Virus record (IMG/VR): IMGVR_UViG_3300021379_000039
Span: 1-29,102 of that record
Source: a virus
Direction: 5' to 3' (one strand)
DNA: 29,102 bases
Shown here in pieces: positions 23,908 to 29,102 of the stretch. The notes beneath the pieces were generated by a model. The model was given only the letters and a program-made list of their open reading frames with translations, was not told where the DNA came from and did not search any database. The first letter of the stretch is position 1; the number at the start of each line of letters is the position of its first letter. Position numbers and translations under genes: made by a program.

Positions 23908-26900
23908 AGTGGGACTTTAACGGATTACTAGCACAACACGAAGAAAACAACACACGTTACAGTATAGCCGAAGCTACAAGTAGATCAGAGCAAGACCTTT
24001 ACACAAAACTAAAGGAAGCAGGGATCGAACCTCCTTCAGCCCAAGAACTAAAGTTTGACATAAATGAAATAGAGCCTACCGAAGCAGATACTATTGCAAC
24101 AGAAGCTGTAAAAGGGGGTCTACAAGGTTTTCTATTTGATGTGGGGGAGAACATTATAACCAGTGTAGAAGACTTTCAGCCTGACTCGTTAGACAAAACA
24201 AAAGTCATCTTTAATATTCCAGGGTTAAAGAACTATGATAAAACAAGACCCTACATGTTTCTCATGGAAGGGGATGAGTTTGACAAACTTAAAGAAGAAC
24301 AAAAGATTAGCTATCTTCCACAAATAGCAAACGAAGGTACAGCCACATTTGAATTCACTAGAACCATGGGTAAGGTAATACGTGGTATTCAGATGGGGTC
24401 TACAATTACTAAACCATTCACAGGTGGGACAGGAGCACTTGCCTATGTTGCACCTGGGGCCGTAGGGTCTCAAATATCCTTCAATCCATACGAAGAACGT
24501 ACAGCTAATTTAATTAATGAGATTATTCAAGACACACCATACGAGGTAGCCGCACCTTTCTTTGAGTGGTTACAAGCAGATGACAGTAATAATGAGGCAG
24601 AAGAACGGTTTAAGATGGCACTTGAGTCTATTGCTCTTGATGCTACTTTTGGTGCTGTATTTAAACTGTGGAGAGCACGTAGGAACATCTTAAAAAGCCA
24701 GTTACTCAAGAAACCATTAGATGAAATAGCAAAAATAGAGGCAGAGGAAGTTGCTTCTATTAAGTCTAACAAAGTTACCAAGAAGGAACTAGCAACAGGT
24801 AACCCTGAGTACACAGGTAAATCACCTGCTACTAAGGTTCTCAATGCTAAACTAGAAGATCCTACAATCTTTGCAAGTCCAGATGCTGCCAAGAGAATTG
24901 TTGAGACCCTAGTCCGTGGAGACTTCCGTGATGTCAATCCTACAGGATACCGAGTATTCAATACAAAGTACCTAGAGGACGAAGGAGCCGCTGAAGCAAT
25001 CAATATGTTTGAGACTCTGATTCGTAAAGAAATGAGTCGTAAGGTTGAGGGGTTAGATGTACCAAAAGGCCCAAAAACCTTTGCTGAAATAGAGAAACAA
25101 GGATTAGCTTTAGCTGATACTATTCAAGGCCAACGTATATCCAATCTAACAGAGGATACTGCTAATCAACTTGGTTTAGAAAAAGATGTCTTGATGGAAC
25201 TCATGATGAAAGACCTCAACGACATCGCAGGATTAGAAGCCAGGATACTTGCGTACAGAGGTGTTATTAGCCAGTACGGATCAGAATTACAGAGTCTCCG
25301 TAAGCAAATAATGAATAACCCAGATAACAATGCTGTTCTAAGAGCAAGGTTTCACAATCTACTTGTGGAAACAGAGGATGCCCTGAGAGTCTTTGGCGAG
25401 GTACGTAGAACAGCCGCTAGAGCCACTACAGCCCAACGTATCAAGGTTCCTAACATGAACCAAAGGAAAGTGGATACTGATGAAGTAAAGGACTTCTATA
25501 AAGCATTAGAAGACTCTGGTATGGACACAAAGAAGACTCAATTACTTGCTGAAGTATTGGGTATGGGTAAAGGACCACTTGAGTCTGTACGTTTAGCACA
25601 GATTGGTAAAGAGACTTGGTTAAAGAAGGGTGCCAGAGGTTTAATGGAGTTCTATCGTGGTATGCTTCTTGCTAGTGCTAAGACCCATGTAACAAACGTA
25701 GTCTCAGGTACTGTAGAAACTATGATTACTCCAGCTACTAGAATGATAGGTGGAGCACTCACAGGAGACAAAGAGTTAATCAAAGAAACTGGAAGACACA
25801 TTATTGGACTAGGATATGGTTTTAATGAGGCTTTTATGAAAATGCTTGACTCTATATGGCATGAACGTAATATTCTTGATCCCATGGGTACCAAGATTGA
25901 TGGATTGATCTCTCCGTATGGTAATGGAATTGCTATGTCAAAACTAGCACCTAATCAATCTTCGTGGCACCCTGTTAATTGGTTGACTCTGGCAGTAAAT
26001 ACCACAGGTAAAGTAGCTCGTGGTTCTATGAGGCTACTTGGAGGTGAGGACGAGTTCTTTAAACAGTGGAACTACAGGGCACAAGCGTATGCCAAGATTA
26101 CAAAGAATGTTCCAGAAAATCTCACTAGAGCACAAAAGAAAGACTATATTGCTAGAGAGATGGATAAGTATTTCAATGATGTTGGTGCAGCAACTGACCA
26201 AGACTTACTTCAATACTCTAGGAAGATTACATTTACAGAGGAACTCAGAAGAGGTTCTTGGTCTGACGGACTACACAGAGCATCCGTTAAGTTTCCTCCA
26301 TTACAGTTGTTCTTGCCTTTTATTCGCACACCTGTTAATATATTAGGTAGAGCAGTAGAACGTACACCTATTCTTAATATGGTTAGAAAACACCATAGGG
26401 ATATGTTTATGTCGGGTGACAAGACTGCAAGAGCACAAGCAGTAGGTAACACAGCTTTAGGTACTATGTTGTGGGGTTCTGCTATGTATTGGGCTATGAG
26501 TGGTAGAATCACTGGTGGTGGGCCTATTGACCCAGATCAGAACAAACTCTGGAGACAAGCAGGAAACCAACCTTACTCTATACTAACCCCTAGTGGAAAC
26601 TGGGTTTCTTACAACAGACTTGACCCAACAGCTATGCCTTATGTATTTGCTGCTTCTGCCTACGAGAATGCACATGTATTTGCAGAAGAAGAAGGTACAC
26701 TAGAGGAAATGGCGTTAATGGGTATACTTGGTGGAATTAGAGCAATGTCGGATAGGACTTATTTACAAGGTCTTAAAACCATGGCTGACTCTATTACCAT
26801 GACTACCACAGGTAATGCAGACAGATGGCATGAACCTTTTGTTCAACTAGGTGCCAACATGATTCCTGGTATCATTCAACAGTCCCATGATGTAGCCACA

Positions 26901-27476
26901 AGCTATGGTCTTTACGAAGGGGCCGAAGGATTCCAAGAAGCTATTCAATGGCAGGAGAAGTTCTTACGTAGAGCACCTCAACTTACAGGGTACAATGCTA
27001 TTAAGCATAACTGGATTACTGGTGAACCTGTAGTTTCCCCTTTTGGGTATAACACAGGAATACCAGTAGCACCAGATCGGCCTAACAAGTACATTAATGA
27101 AATAGTACGTATGGGTAGATCAATAGATCCTCCTGACACGTACATGGGTAACGTAGAACTTAACGGACCTCAGTATGCTGAGTTAAATAGGTTAATTGGT
27201 ACTACTGAACTTGGTGGGTTAAGGTTGACTGAGGCACTCCAGGTGTTTATGGAATCTGAAGAGTACAACTTTAATCCTAATAGGAAGTACGATCCTGACT
27301 ACGATGACTTTAGAGTTAAAGGAGTCAAGAAGATTTTACGCAGGTACAAAGACGCAGGTAAAAAGAGGTTACTAAGCTCAGACCCTGAGTTACTTGATTT
27401 AGTCATTCAAGACAAGATAAATGAAGCAACCGTATTACAAGGTGACGAAGCATTCTTTGATTTGAACCAAAGATAA
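23904..27476 (+). CDS. 16: Internal virion protein D / DNA ejection protein, T7 gp16-like without transglycosylase domain
   Basis: The largest core protein (1190 residues; T7 gp16 1318), expected to be ejected and to span the inner membrane. The N terminus (MKWDFNGLLAQHEENN) has none of the lytic transglycosylase motifs that open T7 gp16. At about 581-602 lies MEFYRGMLLASAKTHVTNVV, a motif frequent in long phage ejection proteins. PPLQLFLPFIRTPVNILGR (about 798-816) and GTMLWGSAMYWAMSGRITGG (about 852-871) are hydrophobic segments that could enter a membrane. The gene follows gp15-like genes and precedes the fibre, as in T7. Confidence 0.87.
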   Translation: MKWDFNGLLAQHEENNTRYSIAEATSRSEQDLYTKLKEAGIEPPSAQELKFDINEIEPTEADTIATEAVKGGLQGFLFDVGENIITSVEDFQPDSLDKTKVIFNIPGLKNYDKTRPYMFLMEGDEFDKLKEEQKISYLPQIANEGTATFEFTRTMGKVIRGIQMGSTITKPFTGGTGALAYVAPGAVGSQISFNPYEERTANLINEIIQDTPYEVAAPFFEWLQADDSNNEAEERFKMALESIALDATFGAVFKLWRARRNILKSQLLKKPLDEIAKIEAEEVASIKSNKVTKKELATGNPEYTGKSPATKVLNAKLEDPTIFASPDAAKRIVETLVRGDFRDVNPTGYRVFNTKYLEDEGAAEAINMFETLIRKEMSRKVEGLDVPKGPKTFAEIEKQGLALADTIQGQRISNLTEDTANQLGLEKDVLMELMMKDLNDIAGLEARILAYRGVISQYGSELQSLRKQIMNNPDNNAVLRARFHNLLVETEDALRVFGEVRRTAARATTAQRIKVPNMNQRKVDTDEVKDFYKALEDSGMDTKKTQLLAEVLGMGKGPLESVRLAQIGKETWLKKGARGLMEFYRGMLLASAKTHVTNVVSGTVETMITPATRMIGGALTGDKELIKETGRHIIGLGYGFNEAFMKMLDSIWHERNILDPMGTKIDGLISPYGNGIAMSKLAPNQSSWHPVNWLTLAVNTTGKVARGSMRLLGGEDEFFKQWNYRAQAYAKITKNVPENLTRAQKKDYIAREMDKYFNDVGAATDQDLLQYSRKITFTEELRRGSWSDGLHRASVKFPPLQLFLPFIRTPVNILGRAVERTPILNMVRKHHRDMFMSGDKTARAQAVGNTALGTMLWGSAMYWAMSGRITGGGPIDPDQNKLWRQAGNQPYSILTPSGNWVSYNRLDPTAMPYVFAASAYENAHVFAEEEGTLEEMALMGILGGIRAMSDRTYLQGLKTMADSITMTTTGNADRWHEPFVQLGANMIPGIIQQSHDVATSYGLYEGAEGFQEAIQWQEKFLRRAPQLTGYNAIKHNWITGEPVVSPFGYNTGIPVAPDRPNKYINEIVRMGRSIDPPDTYMGNVELNGPQYAELNRLIGTTELGGLRLTEALQVFMESEEYNFNPNRKYDPDYDDFRVKGVKKILRRYKDAGKKRLLSSDPELLDLVIQDKINEATVLQGDEAFFDLNQR

Positions 27477-27493
27477 TACGACATTTACGGATT
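27474..27493 (+). promoter_or_regulatory. Candidate phage promoter before the tail fibre gene
   Basis: The 32-base gap starts TAATACGAC, equal to positions -17 to -9 of the T7 RNA polymerase promoter, and continues ATTTACGGATT. The latter part also occurs, with two changes, in the gap at 8537-8550. T7 has its phi17 promoter at this same place. The GGGAGA initiation block of T7 is absent. No RNA polymerase gene is in the window to compare specificity. Confidence 0.32.
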
Positions 27494-27508
27494 GAACTTT
27501 AGAAAAAC

Positions 27509-28786
27509 ATGAGTACAGACGTTACATTAACCAGTTATATTTTGAATCCCTGGACTGGGACTCACCATGGTGGAGGCACAGATTTAATTGCTTTGTCTTA
27601 TGCTGATCTTGACTATATTCCATCAGCTAATGACCCATACAAATCCACAAGTGGTGACGTATTTAAGGTATATGTTAATGGTATAAGAATATACAGGACA
27701 GATGATCAGAATTACGCAGGAGGTAATGGGTTTCTTGAAGATACTGATTCTTCAGGTATTGAGTTAAATGACCGACCAGCCGTTTGGACAGATACAAGTA
27801 ATACTGTTTGGACTATTGATACTGCAACTCAAAAAATCTTACTTAGTAAGTCAGCTATAGCCGCTACTACTTTATATGGGCCTAGTGGTCTGGCTATTGA
27901 TTTTACAACATCTGAGACTGCACCTATTATCGAACTACGTAGAGCAGTACAAGACCTAAAGACACCAGCGGTTGACTTTAGTAACGCATCAATCCTAACA
28001 GAACAAGACCTAGATAACTCTGCTAAGAACGTATTCCACGTAGCACAGCAAGCTGTAATTAGTACAGAAAATGCTATGCTGTATGACTCAGGTACCGATA
28101 CATATAAATCTACACAACCTGGGACATCCACTCCAAAACGTATTTCTAGTGTTGCTACACCTACGTCTGCCAATGATGCCGCAAATAAGACCTATGTAGA
28201 CGGAAGTAGTTCTACAGTTACAGTCGCTGGTATTGCTAGTGATGTGACTACTGTAGCTGGAATCTCAAGTAATGTAACTACAGTTGCAGGTATATCAGCC
28301 GATGTAACCGCAGTAGCAAACGATGCCACAGATATTGGTACAGTAGCAGGTCAGGCAACTGAGATTGGACGTTTAGGCACTGCTGATGCTGTAGCTGACA
28401 TGGCTATACTGGCTACTGCCGATGTAGTCAATGATATGAACATATTAGCGACAGCAGATGTTGTTAATGACATGAATGTTCTTGGTACGGCTGATGTTGT
28501 CAACGATATGAACGTGCTTGGTACCTCAGATAACGTAACAAACATGCAGACGTTAGCTGATAGGTACGATGGAACTACAGATCAGACTACAGGTACTAAT
28601 TTAAATATAGCTAACATCAATACCGTAGCAACTAATATTGCAACTATTAGTGCAAAAGTCTCTAAATCAGGTGACACAATGACAGGAGCACTAACCCTGT
28701 CTGGAGCACCTACCGCAGATAACCATGCTTCTACTAAAGCATACACAGATTCACAAGCCACTGCTCTCGCTTTGGCACTAGGATAA
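27509..28786 (+). CDS. 17: Tail fibre protein, T7 gp17 N-terminal-like
   Basis: The N-terminal part (YILNPWTGTH, KVYVNGIRIYR, IIELRRAVQDLKTPAVDF, ASILTEQDLDNSAKNVFHV) matches the T7 tail-fibre domain that anchors fibres to the tail. It is followed by short repeats: five 10-residue units (TVAGI..DV type) and five 12-residue units (GTADVVNDMNVL type), probably a trimeric shaft. It ends with GDTMTGALTLSGAP and a short helix (STKAYTDSQATALAL). At 425 residues against 553 in T7 and with no globular tip, the receptor-binding end is likely encoded downstream. The start is ATG 27509 after a 32-base gap. Confidence 0.9.
   Translation: MSTDVTLTSYILNPWTGTHHGGGTDLIALSYADLDYIPSANDPYKSTSGDVFKVYVNGIRIYRTDDQNYAGGNGFLEDTDSSGIELNDRPAVWTDTSNTVWTIDTATQKILLSKSAIAATTLYGPSGLAIDFTTSETAPIIELRRAVQDLKTPAVDFSNASILTEQDLDNSAKNVFHVAQQAVISTENAMLYDSGTDTYKSTQPGTSTPKRISSVATPTSANDAANKTYVDGSSSTVTVAGIASDVTTVAGISSNVTTVAGISADVTAVANDATDIGTVAGQATEIGRLGTADAVADMAILATADVVNDMNILATADVVNDMNVLGTADVVNDMNVLGTSDNVTNMQTLADRYDGTTDQTTGTNLNIANINTVATNIATISAKVSKSGDTMTGALTLSGAPTADNHASTKAYTDSQATALALALG
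28220..28369 (+). repeat. Five 30-base coding repeats in the tail fibre
   Basis: Units of ten residues with the pattern TVAGI(A/S)(S/A)(D/N)V(T), the last two units degenerate. The DNA differs at many third positions, so the repeat is seen mainly in protein. Confidence 0.8.
28376..28555 (+). repeat. Five 36-base coding repeats in the tail fibre
   Basis: Five units of 12 residues with the pattern (G/A)TADVVNDMN(V/I)L; first and last units are more diverged (GTADAVADMAIL, GTSDNVTNMQTL). They follow the 10-residue repeats after two residues. This is a regular shaft-like segment, not a CRISPR array: there are no spacers and the frame is open throughout. Confidence 0.88.
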
Positions 28787-28789
28787 AAT

Positions 28790-29098
28790 ATGGCATTCAA
28801 AAACTACACAAAAACTATAGCTGCTGGTGCTTCTGAAGGTGCTGATACCCAGGTACGAGAAGCAACTTCTACCGATGTAATCATTGGTCTTAACATAGCA
28901 AACACAAGTGCAAGTGCTACTGCTACAGTTGCCGTTAAGATGGCAGGAACAAAGTTACTAGATAATGTAAAGATTCCTGTTGGTGGTGCAATAGAGATTA
29001 TCCAAGGTAAAATCGTACTAGAAAGTGGGGATGATATAGATGTAATACCCACAGGTGCAGGAGTAGATGTGGTTATGTCAGTCTTGGAGAACGCATAA
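28790..29098 (+). CDS. Small fibre- or tail-associated structural protein
   Basis: A 102-residue protein, all-beta by pattern: VIIGLNIANTS, ATVAVKMAG, LLDNVKIPVGGAIEIIQGK, IVLESGDDIDVIPT. Such small proteins with 'kivLesGD.i.V' are common next to phage fibre and tail genes and are usually annotated as virion structural proteins; the exact role is unknown. It starts three bases after the fibre stop. Its own stop overlaps an ATG (TAATG at 29096-29100), so another gene begins as the window ends. Confidence 0.72.
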   Translation: MAFKNYTKTIAAGASEGADTQVREATSTDVIIGLNIANTSASATATVAVKMAGTKLLDNVKIPVGGAIEIIQGKIVLESGDDIDVIPTGAGVDVVMSVLENA

Positions 29099-29102
29099 TG
29101 AG
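29098..29102 (+). CDS. Start of a further gene, cut by the window edge
   Basis: The stop of the preceding gene overlaps an ATG (29098-29100), the same TAATG junction used between several genes here. Only five bases are visible, so nothing can be said of the product. Confidence 0.35.

Noticed and set aside
24527-25003. 158-codon ORF on the - strand within the gp16-like gene
   Set aside because: Antisense to a continuous structural gene; Ser/Ala/Leu-rich composition typical of a shadow.
28220-28555. Regular repeats that could suggest a CRISPR array
   Set aside because: Repeats are adjacent without spacers, vary at third codon positions and remain in the open frame of the tail fibre.

Overview
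The window is a contiguous part of the genome of a lytic T7-like podovirus (autographivirus type). Every recognisable gene lies on the + strand, and the order follows bacteriophage T7 closely: ssDNA-binding protein, endonuclease I, amidase/lysozyme, primase-helicase, DNA polymerase, 5'-3' exonuclease, then portal, scaffold, capsid, tail tubes A and B, internal virion proteins and tail fibre. A class II (B12-dependent) ribonucleotide reductase between the exonuclease and the structural genes, together with an AT-rich composition, is the pattern seen in marine T7-like phages (cyanophages, pelagiphages, roseophage SIO1). The host cannot be fixed from this sequence. No single-subunit RNA polymerase, terminase, holin or integrase is visible; the first three would be expected outside the window.

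Layout. 1-6204 is the replication and host-DNA degradation module (gp2.5, gp3, a small FlbD-like protein, gp3.5, a small unknown, gp4, gp5, a small overlapping ORF, gp6). 6209-8534 is nucleotide metabolism (a DUF3310/gp1.7-like protein and a class II RNR). 8551-10295 is a cluster of five small genes. Two of these resemble the ejected virion proteins gp6.7 and gp7.3, and one looks like a GNAT-fold protein. 10297-14066 is head assembly (portal, scaffold, capsid). The capsid gene has the longest non-coding leader in the window and is followed at once by a strong intrinsic terminator, matching phi10/T-phi of T7. 14129-16027 is an extra gene not found in T7, whose C-terminal two thirds look like an ADP-ribosyltransferase of the polyvalent-protein type. 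16024-20360 encodes the tail tubes. 20357-27476 encodes the internal core, with gp15 apparently split into two genes and gp16 lacking the transglycosylase domain. 27509-29098 encodes a short tail fibre and a small fibre-associated protein. There is no gene-free stretch over 300 bases; the longest gap is about 103 bases, before the capsid gene.

How it works together. The early-middle genes degrade host DNA (endonuclease I, exonuclease), recycle ribonucleotides to deoxyribonucleotides (RNR) and copy the phage genome (helicase-primase, polymerase, SSB). The late genes build the capsid and short tail, load the ejection proteins, and attach the fibre. In the structural half, adjacent genes mostly overlap by 1-8 bases (ATGA or TAATG junctions), which suggests translational coupling. 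The replication half shows much longer out-of-frame overlaps.

Most interesting points: the putative virion-cluster ADP-ribosyltransferase (14129-16027); a DNA polymerase with most of the T7 thioredoxin-binding loop missing; two copies of the same inserted domain in tail tube B; the split gp15; a 20-residue repeat conserved in protein but not in codons; and a short motif shared by two intergenic gaps that may be a phage promoter.
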